DNA from: Hyphomicrobiales bacterium
GTDB lineage: Bacteria; Pseudomonadota; Alphaproteobacteria; Rhizobiales; Beijerinckiaceae
DNA length: 64,000 nt
Assembly (NCBI GenBank): GCA_019075905.1
Contig: JAGXAM010000012.1
Coordinates: forward strand, 1-64,000
Reading direction: 5' to 3'
The notes under the pieces were generated by a model. The model saw only the letters and a program-made list of their open reading frames with translations. It made no database searches and was not told the DNA's origin. A program made the translations under genes and the position numbers. Shown piece after piece: positions 1 to 8,431 of this stretch (position 1 is its first letter; every line of letters starts with the position of its first letter).

Positions 1-152
1 CGGCCCTTGCCGGCGTGAAGGCGATTTTCGGCGAGGATCTGCCGCAGGACAGCCGCTTCATGGGCTCGGTCGTGACCGCGCTGGAGCAAATCCTCAACCA
101 CGGCGCCCCGGCGGCACTGGCCTGGTTTCTGGCTTGCCAAGCGCGGCCGTAA
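1..152 (+). CDS. Mannitol dehydrogenase family protein, C-terminal fragment (cut by window start)
   Basis: The window opens inside a plus-strand gene whose last 49 codons end at TAA 150-152. The visible tail has FGEDLPQDSRF followed by an amphipathic helix (ALEQILNHGAPAALAW). This resembles the C-terminal helix of the mannitol dehydrogenase/fructuronate reductase family of cytoplasmic NAD-dependent polyol and hexuronate oxidoreductases. Neither catalytic residues nor the cofactor domain are visible, so the substrate cannot be named. The call rests on the tail pattern alone. The gene ends 170 bases before fdsG and is probably not part of that operon. Confidence 0.6.
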   Translation, partial: ALAGVKAIFGEDLPQDSRFMGSVVTALEQILNHGAPAALAWFLACQARP

Positions 153-195
153 GGCGCAATCTTGGAAGCCATGGCGGAGGACGGTAGCGCTATCA

Positions 196-213
196 GGCAA
201 ATTGATAATTGCC
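196..213. promoter_or_regulatory. Inverted repeat in the fds promoter region
   Basis: GGCAA-N8-TTGCC lies about 110 bases upstream of the fdsG start. The spacing and AT-rich centre are like a LysR-type regulator site, and fds operons are controlled by LysR-type FdsR in some bacteria. No regulator gene lies next to this operon, so the role is inference. Confidence 0.25.
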
Positions 214-322
214 GAAGCGTGGCGAGGCGTAATATTGGGCGCAATTGACTAGTGCGCTATCCGTCCTGGATGGTGCAAGACAAACGCATTCAAAACAAAC
301 GGAAATGGCCGGGAGACATCGA

Positions 323-829
323 ATGGCAGGCGCGCACACCAAAGCATCAGAAGTGCCGGCGGAATTTGATGAGACGCGAGCCCGTATGGTGATTGCCCGC
401 CTCGCGCATCTGGAGGGCGCGCTGCTGCCGATCCTGCATGAACTGAGCCATGAATTTGGCTATGTCGATATCAGGAATGTGCCGCTGCTGGCCGAGGCGC
501 TGAACATTTCGCGTGCCGATGTCCATGGCACCATCAGCTTTTATCATGATTTCAAGACCGCGCCGCAGGGTCGCCATGTGCTCAAGCTGTGCCGGGCCGA
601 GGCCTGCCAGTCGATGGGCTGCGAGTCGCTGGTGGCGCATCTGGCGGCGACTCACCATCTGGCGCCGGGCGAGACCACACCGGACCGGGCCCTGAGTGTC
701 GAAACCGTCTATTGTCTCGGCAATTGCGCGCTGTCGCCCGCCGCCATGCTCGATGGCGAGCTGATCGGGCGGCTCGATCACGACCAGCTCGACCAGATCG
801 TGCTGGATGCGACGGGGATGCGGTCATGA
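323..829 (+). CDS. fdsG: NAD-dependent formate dehydrogenase gamma subunit (NuoE-like, 2Fe-2S)
   Basis: FdsG is the small electron-transfer subunit of the soluble, Mo-containing, NAD+-linked formate dehydrogenase, which oxidises formate to CO2 in the cytoplasm. The 168-residue product has the NuoE thioredoxin-like fold with 2Fe-2S ligands C90-X4-C95 and C131-X3-C135 (LCRAEAC and YCLGNC). I chose ATG 323 because GGGAGA lies 6-7 bases upstream. In-frame ATG 305 and TTG 245 have weaker ribosome sites and would add unconserved residues. The stop overlaps the fdsB start in an ATGA, so the two are translationally coupled. It is the first gene of fdsGBA-fdhD-fdsD. Confidence 0.93.
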   Translation: MAGAHTKASEVPAEFDETRARMVIARLAHLEGALLPILHELSHEFGYVDIRNVPLLAEALNISRADVHGTISFYHDFKTAPQGRHVLKLCRAEACQSMGCESLVAHLAATHHLAPGETTPDRALSVETVYCLGNCALSPAAMLDGELIGRLDHDQLDQIVLDATGMRS

Positions 830-2382
830 CCACGAAAATCTTTGTGCCGCGCGATGCGGCAGCGCTGTCGATGGGTGCCGACAAGGTGGCTGAAGCGCTG
901 GCAACGCAGGCACGCCAGCGCGGGCTCGATGTCAGGATCATCCGCAATGGCTCGCGCGGCATGTTGTGGCTGGAGCCGCTGGTCGAGGTGGAAACGACGC
1001 AGGGCCGCGTCGCCTACGGGCCGGTGCGGGCCAGCGATGTGGCGAGCCTGTTTGAGGCCGGGTTCCTGTCGGGCGGCGACCACAGGCTTGGCCATGGCCT
1101 GACAGAAAAAATTCCCTTCCTCGCGCGCCAGCAGCGCCTGACCTTTGCGCGTTGCGGCGTTACCGATCCGCTGTCGCTCGATGATTACAAGGCGCATGGC
1201 GGGTTTGAGGGCCTGGCCAAAGCCATGGCGCTGACACCGGCGGCGATTGTCGAGGCGGTGACGCAATCGGGGCTGCGCGGGCGCGGCGGCGCGGCCTTTC
1301 CGACCGGCATCAAGTGGCGCACCGCCATGAATGCCGTCGCCGACCAGAAATACATCGTCTGCAATGCCGATGAGGGTGATAGCGGCACTTATGCCGATCG
1401 CATGATCATGGAAGGCGATCCCTTCTCGCTGATCGAGGGCATGGCCATTGCCGGATTGGCGACGGGGGCGACGCGAGGCTATATTTACATCCGCTCGGAG
1501 TATCCCCATGCCTTTGGGGTGATCAACGAGGCGATCCGCAGCGCCGAGAGCGCTGGTATCATCGGCAAGGCGATCATGGGCAAGGGCCCGGCGTTTCACC
1601 TCGAAGCGCGGCTCGGGGCCGGGGCGTATATTTGCGGCGAGGAAACCTCGCTGCTGGATTCGCTCGAAGGCAAGCGCGGGCAGGTGCGCGCCAAGCCGCC
1701 GCTGCCGGCGATTTCCGGCCTGTTCGGCAAGCCGACGGTGATCAATAATGTGATTTCCTTCACGTCGGTGCCGTGGATCATGGCGCATGGCGCCAGCGCC
1801 TATGCCGATTATGGCATGGGGCGGTCGCGCGGCACCCTGCCGGTGCAACTGGCGGGCAATATCAAATTTGGCGGGCTGTTTGAAACCGCCTTCGGCATCA
1901 GCCTGCGCACGCTGGTGGAAGAGCTGGGGGGCGGCACGCATTCGGGGCGGCCGCTGCGGGCGGTGCAGATCGGCGGGCCGCTCGGTGCTTACCATCCGGC
2001 CCATCAACTTGACACAATCCTCGACTATGAAGCTCTGGCGGCGATCAAGGGCATGGTCGGGCATGGCGGCATCGTCGTGTTCGATGACAGTGTCGATATG
2101 GCGCGGCAAGCGCGGTTCGCGATGGAATTTTGTGCCGTCGAGAGCTGCGGCAAATGCACCCCCTGCCGCATTGGTGCGCGCCGCGGTGTCGAGGTGATCG
2201 ACAAGATGATCGCGGGCGACCACCGGGCGGAAAACCGCGCCCTGCTCGAAGATCTGTGCACGCTGATGACCGACGGCTCGCTCTGCGCCATGGGTGGGCT
2301 GACGCCCTTGCCGGTGATGAGTGCGCTGACGCATTTCCCGGAAGATTTTGACAAGCCGGCCATGCCGCTGGCAGCCGAATAA
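826..2382 (+). CDS. fdsB: NAD-dependent formate dehydrogenase beta subunit (NuoF-like, FMN/NAD)
   Basis: FdsB carries FMN, a 4Fe-4S cluster and the NAD+ site, and passes electrons from formate to NAD+. The 518-residue protein has a thioredoxin-like N-terminus, the nucleotide/FMN motif RGRGGAAFPTG near residue 152, and an ESCGKCTPCR cluster motif near 440. A fourth Cys (DGSLCAMGG) lies near 486. This is the NuoF layout. The start is ATG 826, within the ATGA overlap with fdsG. An open frame continues 79 codons upstream but only overlaps fdsG. Next is fdsA, 16 bases downstream. Confidence 0.95.
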   Translation: MTTKIFVPRDAAALSMGADKVAEALATQARQRGLDVRIIRNGSRGMLWLEPLVEVETTQGRVAYGPVRASDVASLFEAGFLSGGDHRLGHGLTEKIPFLARQQRLTFARCGVTDPLSLDDYKAHGGFEGLAKAMALTPAAIVEAVTQSGLRGRGGAAFPTGIKWRTAMNAVADQKYIVCNADEGDSGTYADRMIMEGDPFSLIEGMAIAGLATGATRGYIYIRSEYPHAFGVINEAIRSAESAGIIGKAIMGKGPAFHLEARLGAGAYICGEETSLLDSLEGKRGQVRAKPPLPAISGLFGKPTVINNVISFTSVPWIMAHGASAYADYGMGRSRGTLPVQLAGNIKFGGLFETAFGISLRTLVEELGGGTHSGRPLRAVQIGGPLGAYHPAHQLDTILDYEALAAIKGMVGHGGIVVFDDSVDMARQARFAMEFCAVESCGKCTPCRIGARRGVEVIDKMIAGDHRAENRALLEDLCTLMTDGSLCAMGGLTPLPVMSALTHFPEDFDKPAMPLAAE

Positions 2383-2398
2383 AGCAAGGAAGCTGAAC

Positions 2399-5245
2399 AT
2401 GGGCCTGATCAAGGAACTCGATTACGGCACGCCGATCAGGGTGGCCGCCTCGTCCGTGACCCTGACGATCGATGGCATCAATGTCACCGTGCCCGAGGGC
2501 ACCTCGGTGATGGCGGCCGCGATGCAGGCCGGCACGAAAATTCCGAAACTATGCGCTACCGACATGCTGGAATCATTTGGCTCGTGCCGGTTGTGTCTCG
2601 TCGAGATCGAGGGGCGCAAGGGCACGCCTGCGTCCTGCACGACGCTCGTCGAGCCGGGCATGAAGGTGGTGACGCAATCGTCGCGCCTCGCCAGCTTGCG
2701 CAAGGGCGTGATGGAACTTTACATTTCCGATCATCCGCTGGATTGCCTGACCTGTGCCGCCAATGGCGATTGCGAATTGCAGACACAGGCCGGTGCCGTC
2801 GGCCTGCGCGAGGTGCGCTATGGCTATGAAGGTGCCAACCATCTTGATGCCGTCAAGGACAACAGCAACCCGTATTTTTCGTTTGATCCGGCCAAGTGCA
2901 TCGTGTGCTCGCGATGCGTGCGCGCCTGCGCGGAAGTGCAGGGCACCTTTGCGCTGACCATTGCCGGGCGCGGATTCGGCTCGCATGTGTCACCAGGCGG
3001 CGTTGATTTCATGAGCTCCGAATGCGTCTCCTGCGGCGCCTGCGTGCAGGCCTGCCCGACGGCAACGCTGATTGAAAAATCCGTGCTCGATCTTGGACAA
3101 CCGGAGCATTCGGAAGTCACCACCTGCGCCTATTGCGGCGTGGGGTGCTCGTTCAAGGCGGAAATGCAAGGCTCGCGCGTGGTGCGCATGGTGCCGTGGA
3201 AGGATGGCAAGGCCAATGAAGGCCATTCCTGCATCAAGGGCCGCTTTGCCTGGGGCTATGCCACGCACAAGGAGCGTATCACCAAGCCGATGGTGCGCGC
3301 CAGGATCACCGATCCATGGCGTGAAGTGAGCTGGGATGAAGCCATCAATCATGCGGCCTCGGAATTCAAGCGGCTGCAGGCGACCTATGGCCGCGATGCC
3401 GTCGGCGGCATCACCTCGTCGCGCTGCACCAATGAAGAGACGTTTCTGGTGCAGAAACTGGTGCGGGCCGGATTTGGCAATAATAATGTCGATACCTGCG
3501 CACGTGTCTGCCATTCGCCGACCGGCTATGGTCTGGCGCAGACCTTTGGCACCTCGGCCGGCACGCAGGATTTCAAATCGGTTGACCAGACCGATGTCAT
3601 CTTGCTGATCGGAGCCAATCCTACCGATGCCCATCCGGTCTTTGCCAGCCGCATGAAACGGCGGCTGCGTCAGGGCGCCAAACTGATCGTCGCCGATCCG
3701 CGCCGGATCGATCTGGTGAAGACCGCGCATGTGAAGGCGGATTATCATCTGCCGCTGCTGCCTGGCACCAATGTGGCGCTGATCAATGCCATTGCTCATG
3801 TCATCGTCACCGAGGGGCTTGTGGACGAGGCTTTCGTGCGCGAGCGCTGCGATCTTGGTCATTTTGAAACCTGGGCGCGTTTCATTGCCCAGGACAAGCA
3901 TGCGCCGGAAGCCACCGCGCATCTCACCGGTGTTCCGGCGCGTGATGTCCGCGCCGCGGCGCGGCTGTTTGCCGGGGCGAAGAACGGCTCGATCTATTAT
4001 GGCCTCGGCGTCACCGAGCATAGCCAGGGCTCGACCATGGTGATGGGCATGGCCAATCTGGCCATGGCGACCGGCAACATTGGCCGCGATGGCGTTGGCG
4101 TCAATCCGCTGCGCGGACAGAACAATGTGCAGGGCTCGTGCGACATGGGCTCATTCCCGCATGAGCTTTCGGGCTATCGCCATATTTCCGATGAGGCGAC
4201 GCGCGACATGTTCAATCACCTCTGGGGGGTGGAACTGTCGCCGGATCCGGGCCTGCGCATCCCCAACATGTTCGATGAAGCGATTTATGGCGATTTCAAA
4301 GGGCTTTACGTGCAGGGCGAGGATATTGCCCAATCCGATCCCGATACGCATCATGTCGAAGCGGCGCTGAAGGCGATGGAATGCGTGGTGGTGCAGGACC
4401 TGTTCTTGTGCGAAACTGCGAAATTCGCGCATGTGTTCCTGCCCGGCTCGTCGTTTCTGGAGAAGGACGGCACGTTCACCAATGCCGAACGGCGCATCAG
4501 CCGGGTGCGGCAGGTGATGCCGCCGCTGGCCGGCCTCGCCGACTGGCAGGTGACGGTTAAACTGGCCAAGGCGCTGGGCTATGAGATGAATTACGCCCAT
4601 CCGTCCGAGATCATGGATGAAATTGCGGCGCTGACGCCAACCTTCACGGGCGTCTCGTTCAAGCGCATCGATGAATTGGGCTCGATTCAATGGCCTTGCA
4701 ACGACAAGGCGCCGACCGGCACGCCGATCATGCATGTCGATCATTTCGTGCGCGGGCTCGGCAAGTTCATGATTACCGAGTTCGTTGCGACCGACGAGCG
4801 CACCGGGCCGCGCTTTCCGCTGATCCTGACCACGGGGCGCATTCTCAGCCAGTATAATGTCGGCGCGCAGACGAGGCGCACCGACAATAACCAGTGGCAC
4901 CCGGAGGATATGCTGGAAATCCACCCGTTCGATGCCGAAAGCCGCGGCATTGTCGATGGTGATCTGGTGGCTCTCGCCAGCCGCTCGGGCGAGGTGGCGT
5001 TGCGAGCGCTGATCTCGGAGCGGATGCAGCCGGGCGTGGTTTATACCACCTTCCACCATCCCAATTCCGGCGCAAATGTGGTGACCACCGATTATTCCGA
5101 CTGGGCCACCAATTGCCCGGAATACAAGGTGACGGCCGTAGAAGTGCGGCGGTCCAACCATCGCTCGGAATGGCAGGAGCAGGATGCCGCCGACAGCGTC
5201 AGCCTGCGCCGCATCCTCAACCCGGTGATGGATGCAGCCGAATAA
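2399..5245 (+). CDS. fdsA: NAD-dependent formate dehydrogenase alpha subunit (Mo-bisPGD catalytic)
   Basis: This is the catalytic subunit that oxidises formate at a molybdenum bis-guanine-dinucleotide centre. The 948-residue protein begins with a 2Fe-2S ferredoxin domain. A His/Cys cluster region (DHPLDCLTCAANGDC) and two ferredoxin-type 4Fe-4S motifs (CIVCSRCVRAC, CVSCGACVQAC) follow, then the molybdopterin oxidoreductase domain starting at TTCAYCGVGCSF and the C-terminal dinucleotide-binding domain. The Mo ligand is Cys371 in CARVCHSPT, so this is the cysteine and not the selenocysteine form. ATG 2399 has AAGGAAG upstream. The last codons overlap the fdhD start. The layout matches tungsten/molybdenum-dependent Fds enzymes of Cupriavidus and Rhodobacter. 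Confidence 0.96.
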   Translation: MGLIKELDYGTPIRVAASSVTLTIDGINVTVPEGTSVMAAAMQAGTKIPKLCATDMLESFGSCRLCLVEIEGRKGTPASCTTLVEPGMKVVTQSSRLASLRKGVMELYISDHPLDCLTCAANGDCELQTQAGAVGLREVRYGYEGANHLDAVKDNSNPYFSFDPAKCIVCSRCVRACAEVQGTFALTIAGRGFGSHVSPGGVDFMSSECVSCGACVQACPTATLIEKSVLDLGQPEHSEVTTCAYCGVGCSFKAEMQGSRVVRMVPWKDGKANEGHSCIKGRFAWGYATHKERITKPMVRARITDPWREVSWDEAINHAASEFKRLQATYGRDAVGGITSSRCTNEETFLVQKLVRAGFGNNNVDTCARVCHSPTGYGLAQTFGTSAGTQDFKSVDQTDVILLIGANPTDAHPVFASRMKRRLRQGAKLIVADPRRIDLVKTAHVKADYHLPLLPGTNVALINAIAHVIVTEGLVDEAFVRERCDLGHFETWARFIAQDKHAPEATAHLTGVPARDVRAAARLFAGAKNGSIYYGLGVTEHSQGSTMVMGMANLAMATGNIGRDGVGVNPLRGQNNVQGSCDMGSFPHELSGYRHISDEATRDMFNHLWGVELSPDPGLRIPNMFDEAIYGDFKGLYVQGEDIAQSDPDTHHVEAALKAMECVVVQDLFLCETAKFAHVFLPGSSFLEKDGTFTNAERRISRVRQVMPPLAGLADWQVTVKLAKALGYEMNYAHPSEIMDEIAALTPTFTGVSFKRIDELGSIQWPCNDKAPTGTPIMHVDHFVRGLGKFMITEFVATDERTGPRFPLILTTGRILSQYNVGAQTRRTDNNQWHPEDMLEIHPFDAESRGIVDGDLVALASRSGEVALRALISERMQPGVVYTTFHHPNSGANVVTTDYSDWATNCPEYKVTAVEVRRSNHRSEWQEQDAADSVSLRRILNPVMDAAE

Positions 5246-6068
5246 GCCAGGCCAGGGGGAGGCGCCGCAGGCCGGCGCGCTGGAGGTTGACGTCCGCAAG
5301 CTCGCCTTCGATCGGCCTGGTGCCGAGGGCGGGCGGCGGGCTGTGCCTGACGAGGTGCCGGTGGAAATCGTCTATCCGCCGCTGCCGCTGGCGGTGATGA
5401 TGCTGACACCCGGCGATCTTGAGGATTTTGCCTGCGGGTTCAGCTTTACCGAAGGGGTGATCGCCTCGGCGGTGGATATTCGCGCGGTCGCGGTGGAGAG
5501 TGTGGAGGCGGGGCTGCGCCTCAATATCACCCTTGCCGCTGACCGGCTGGCGCAGCATCTGGGGCGACGGCGGGCGCTGGCCGGGCGCACCGGATGCGGG
5601 CTGTGCGGCATCGAGGATTTGTCGCAATTGCCGCAGGCGGTGCCGGTCGCAGGCCGGCAGGGCCCGCCGCTGGCGCGCGCCGCCATCAAACGGGCGCTGC
5701 TGCAATTGTCTTCCGAGCAGCCGCTCAATGCGGCAACGCATGGCGTGCATGCCGCCGCGCTGGCCGATGCCGAGGGTCGGTTGCTGCTGGTGCGCGAGGA
5801 TGTCGGCCGCCATAATGCGCTCGACAAGCTCATCGGTGCGGCGCTCAGGGCCGGCCTCGCGCCGGGTGATGGTTTCGTGCTGATTTCCAGCCGAGCCTCT
5901 TATGAAATGGTTGAAAAGACGGCGCGCTTCGGGGCGCGGGCGCTGGTGGCGATTTCAGCGCCGACCGCGCTCGCCATTGCCCGCGCGACGCATTATGGCA
6001 TAGGCTTGATGGCGATTGCCCGCCATGACACGGCAACCGTTTTTGCCCATGCGGCGATGTTTTCCTGA
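5232..6068 (+). CDS. fdhD: Formate dehydrogenase accessory sulfurtransferase FdhD (FdsC)
   Basis: FdhD/FdsC binds the bis-MGD cofactor and supplies the sulfur ligand needed for active formate dehydrogenase. The 278-residue product has the family's RTGCGLCG motif near residues 120-127, with the persulfide-carrying cysteines, and the C-terminal nucleotide-binding region (LISSRASYEMVEKTARFG). ATG 5232 lies inside the 3' end of fdsA with a 14-base overlap. Its place between fdsA and fdsD is the usual fdsGBACD order. It is needed for enzyme maturation and is not a structural subunit. Confidence 0.94.
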   Translation: MQPNKPGQGEAPQAGALEVDVRKLAFDRPGAEGGRRAVPDEVPVEIVYPPLPLAVMMLTPGDLEDFACGFSFTEGVIASAVDIRAVAVESVEAGLRLNITLAADRLAQHLGRRRALAGRTGCGLCGIEDLSQLPQAVPVAGRQGPPLARAAIKRALLQLSSEQPLNAATHGVHAAALADAEGRLLLVREDVGRHNALDKLIGAALRAGLAPGDGFVLISSRASYEMVEKTARFGARALVAISAPTALAIARATHYGIGLMAIARHDTATVFAHAAMFS

Positions 6069-6088
6069 TGTGAAGGGTGCGGACGATC

Positions 6089-6325
6089 ATGAACGAGAGC
6101 AAAGGACCCGAAGCCAATCTGGTGCGCATGGCCAACCAGATGGCGGATTATTTCAAGGCCTTCCCGGAATCGGAGGCGGCGCCGGGCGTCGCCGATCATA
6201 TCCGCAAGTTCTGGACGCCGAAAATGCGGGCTGAATTCATCAAATTCGGCGAGGCGCATCCGGCGCACCTGCACGCGCTGGCGCGCGAGGCCCTGGTGCT
6301 GCTGAAGCAAGCTGCGACCAAATGA
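6089..6325 (+). CDS. fdsD: Formate dehydrogenase delta subunit FdsD
   Basis: This is the small non-catalytic subunit of the NAD-linked formate dehydrogenase, thought to stabilise or help mature the complex. The product is 78 residues and carries the family core LVRMANQMADYFKAFPESEA and a C-terminal KFWTPKMRAEF helix. I prefer ATG 6089 (with AAGGG upstream) to GTG 6077, which would add four residues. It is the last gene of the operon. The next gene, an amidase on the other strand, converges 27 bases away, with only a short GC-rich hairpin (CCGCGC-N4-GCGCGG) between them. Confidence 0.88.
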   Translation: MNESKGPEANLVRMANQMADYFKAFPESEAAPGVADHIRKFWTPKMRAEFIKFGEAHPAHLHALAREALVLLKQAATK

Positions 6326-6352
6326 AGGGGTTTGGGCCGCGCTGCCGCGCGG

Positions 6353-7102
6353 TCAGGCGCATGCCAGCGCCCCAAGGAGCGCCTGCAGGGTGAGGATGGT
6401 CGAGACATCGGCGCGTCCGTCCACCCTTGCCTGGCGGAAATGCCGCTGGAAGGCGGTGACGACAGCCCGAGTCGCGGCATCAAACTGGCCGCTGGCTTCC
6501 AGTCCGTAGCCGTAGCGGATCAGGGCTTGTTGCAGTTCAAGGACGGCGCTGCCGCTGTGGCCGTCTTCCAGAACCGGGCCTTCGACAAAGGGTTCGGCGG
6601 GCACCCAAAGTCCGACGCCATGGGCATGCAATTCATGCCAAGGAAAATTCTCGCCGGGGTCCTGCTTGCGCGCCGGTGCGACATCGGAATGGGCGAGAAT
6701 GGCTTCGGGGCGCAGGCCATGGCGCTGGATAATATCCCGGCAAAGCTTGATGACGCTGGCGATCTGCTGGGGCGGATAGGGCGGGAAGTGCGCGATCGCG
6801 CCCTGGTTGACGATTTCAATGCCGATGGAGCGGGAATTGAGATCGTCCTGGCCGCGCCAGTTCGAGGTGCCGGCATGCCAGGCACGGGCCGATTCAGCCA
6901 CCATCTGGGTGATCTGGCCGTCCTCGTCGATGAAATAATGGCAGGAGACTTCGGAAGCGGGATTTCGCAGCCAAGCCAGCGCGCCCTCGGCGGTTTCCAT
7001 GCCGGTATAATGCAGGATGATGCTGTCGAGCGGCGCACGTCTTGCACCGAAATTCGGCGAAGGTGCCAGGCCATCGACCAGAACGGTATCAGCCAGCAGC
7101 AT
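6353..7102 (-). CDS. N-acetylmuramoyl-L-alanine amidase with peptidoglycan-binding domain
   Basis: This is a zinc amidase of the Amidase_2 (AmpD/AmiD) family that cleaves the bond between MurNAc and the L-Ala of stem peptides. The 249-residue protein has Zn ligands in IILHYTG (near residue 31) and ILAHSDVAP (near 148). The recognisable core SIGIEIVN and a C-terminal PG_binding_1 domain (LQQALIRYGYGLEASGQFD) follow. No signal peptide is visible at the N-terminus, so it may be cytoplasmic (AmpD-like recycling) despite the wall-binding domain. This is the clearest open question about it. It lies downstream of an intrinsic terminator and is transcribed separately from the lipoprotein gene behind it. 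Confidence 0.88.
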   Translation of the reverse strand: MLLADTVLVDGLAPSPNFGARRAPLDSIILHYTGMETAEGALAWLRNPASEVSCHYFIDEDGQITQMVAESARAWHAGTSNWRGQDDLNSRSIGIEIVNQGAIAHFPPYPPQQIASVIKLCRDIIQRHGLRPEAILAHSDVAPARKQDPGENFPWHELHAHGVGLWVPAEPFVEGPVLEDGHSGSAVLELQQALIRYGYGLEASGQFDAATRAVVTAFQRHFRQARVDGRADVSTILTLQALLGALACA

Positions 7103-7112
7103 TCATGACCTC

Positions 7113-7143
7113 AAAAAAAGCCCCGATGCCAGAGGCATCGGGG
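7113..7143 (-). terminator. Intrinsic terminator after the glycine-zipper lipoprotein gene
   Basis: A perfect 10-bp stem (CCCCGATGCC / GGCATCGGGG, loop AGA) at 7121-7143 is followed on the minus strand by a run of seven T. It ends transcription of the lipoprotein gene before the amidase start. Confidence 0.9.
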
Positions 7144-7196
7144 AGGATCGACTTCGTCCGGTCATGGACATTATCTGATCAGGTTCCGTGGTGGTT

Positions 7197-7484
7197 TCAA
7201 TAACGCGCCACCCGGAGGCAAACCCTATTACCATTATAATCGTAACCATATCGTACACAGCGGCGATGCGGCGTGAGCGCCGAGCCGACAATGGCGCCGC
7301 CAGCAGCACCCAGCACGCCGCCAACCGCCGCGCCGCCGACACTGTTGGTGCTTACGCCGCCAATGATGGCGCCGGCCGTGCCGCCGAGGATGGCACCGCC
7401 TGCCGCGTTGTTCTCGCGCTCGGTGGCGCAACCTGCCAAGGCCGGCAGCGTCAAGGCAGTGGCAATCAAGAGTATGTTACGCAT
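7197..7484 (-). CDS. Small glycine-zipper lipoprotein
   Basis: The product is a 95-residue exported lipoprotein. It opens with MRNILLIATALTLPALAGC, a signal peptide with lipobox LAGC, followed by two glycine-zipper repeats (GGAILGGTAGAIIGG and GGAAVGGVLGAAGGAIVG) and a short C-terminal YGYDYNGNRVC tail. Such proteins resemble OmpA-like/17-kDa antigen glycine-zipper lipoproteins that insert in the outer membrane. ATG 7484 is chosen because GGGAGA lies just upstream and it puts the signal peptide at the start. The longer frame to 7547 has no export sense. The function is unknown. Confidence 0.85.
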   Translation of the reverse strand: MRNILLIATALTLPALAGCATERENNAAGGAILGGTAGAIIGGVSTNSVGGAAVGGVLGAAGGAIVGSALTPHRRCVRYGYDYNGNRVCLRVARY

Positions 7485-7818
7485 GTTATGCTCTCCCATC
7501 CAGACCCGTTTCGGGTGCCATGAATCTCGCAAAAAAGCGACCGGCAATCAACAGGCCAATCAGGCCGCGATGCCAGGCGCCGCTCTCGCAACCTCGCAGG
7601 ACATTGACCATGCATTGCGGCATATGAATGGCGGCTGAACCACAGCGGCAAGGTCAGCGACTTTTTTCGTTCATTTAACGAATATTGCATAGATGGAATT
7701 GTCGCAAGTATGATAATAATAAAAATATCCAACGTATATTAAATGAATACTTTGACATTATCTCGTCAAAATTCCATGAAAAAAGGGCGAAGTTGTAATA
7801 GTAACGGAGTAAATTCGT
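7485..7818. promoter_or_regulatory. AT-rich intergenic region with two operator-like inverted repeats
   Basis: The region separates two divergent genes and from about 7660 is much richer in A+T than the rest of the window. It contains TTCGTT-N5-AACGAA (7666-7682) and TTTGAC-N8-GTCAAA (7751-7770). The second overlaps a TTGACA (7752-7757) that could be the -35 box of the lytic transglycosylase gene. No gene was seen in it. Confidence 0.4.
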
Positions 7819-8292
7819 ATGAAGCATCGCATTGTTTTATCTATCATTATTGGTGTTTTGGGGTTGTTGACGAAGGCGGAAGCCCATAGCTGGCATCATC
7901 ATCATGTGGTGCGGCATGCGCCGGCCAGCTATAGAGCCATGGCCATTCGTGAAGCTCATGCCGGGCGGGTTCCGGCAAGCCTGGTTCTGGCGGTCATCAA
8001 TGTGGAGAGCAGCTTTAATCCGCACGTGATTCATGCCGGCAATTTCGGGCTCATGCAGATCAGGCCGAAAACGGCGCGGGGACTCGGCTATCGTGGGCCG
8101 GCGCGCGGCTTGCTCAATCCGGCGGTGAATGTCCGCTATGGTGTCAAATATCTGGCGCTGGCCTGGCACAGGGCAGGTGGCAATGTTTGCCGGGCCTTGA
8201 TGGGCTACCAGTCGGGCGTTTACGCCCGCCATATGAGCCGCGCCAATGTGCGCTATTGCCATAAGGCTCGCCTTTATATGGCGCACAGCTGA
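7819..8292 (+). CDS. Secreted lytic transglycosylase (SLT domain)
   Basis: This is a small murein lytic transglycosylase that cuts the MurNAc-GlcNAc bond to form 1,6-anhydro products. The 157-residue protein starts with a signal peptide (ends AEA-HS), followed by a His-rich stretch (HSWHHHHVVRH), then the goose-type SLT fold. The catalytic Glu is in VESSFNP, followed by GLMQIRP and GYQSG. ATG 7819 has ACGGAG upstream. The upstream DNA and first codons are AT-rich compared with the neighbours, which hints at acquisition. Conjugation or type III/IV systems use similar enzymes, but no such genes are next to it. Confidence 0.87.
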   Translation: MKHRIVLSIIIGVLGLLTKAEAHSWHHHHVVRHAPASYRAMAIREAHAGRVPASLVLAVINVESSFNPHVIHAGNFGLMQIRPKTARGLGYRGPARGLLNPAVNVRYGVKYLALAWHRAGGNVCRALMGYQSGVYARHMSRANVRYCHKARLYMAHS

Positions 8293-8334
8293 TGGCCATT
8301 CGCCGGCTCGGCGGGGGCACAAATTAAAAGCCAA

Positions 8335-8376
8335 GGGCTCCGGGGGCGTGATTTCACCCACAAAAATCCGGAGCCC
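8335..8376. terminator. Possible hairpin between the transglycosylase and ilvB 3' ends
   Basis: GGGCTCCGG (8335-8343) and CCGGAGCCC (8368-8376) form a 9-bp inverted repeat with a 24-base loop between convergent genes. It lacks a T tract, so it is only a weak terminator candidate. Confidence 0.3.
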
Positions 8377-8431
8377 ACGCTTTTCACGCGTGAGGCTGCT
8401 GCGCCCTCGCAGCCCTGGGCTCAAGCCCGCC

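Noticed and set aside
778-2412. 544-codon open frame antisense to fdsB, and similar long antisense frames opposite hppA (15569-16753) and fdsA (4151-5299)
   Set aside because: They are third-position GC shadows of strongly conserved genes, rich in Arg/His/Gly/Ala, without ribosome sites or domain patterns.
7242-7263. A third GTAACC at 7242
   Set aside because: It lies in the coding sequence of the glycine-zipper lipoprotein and has no CGAA at the 16-base spacing, so it is not a SigF-type promoter.
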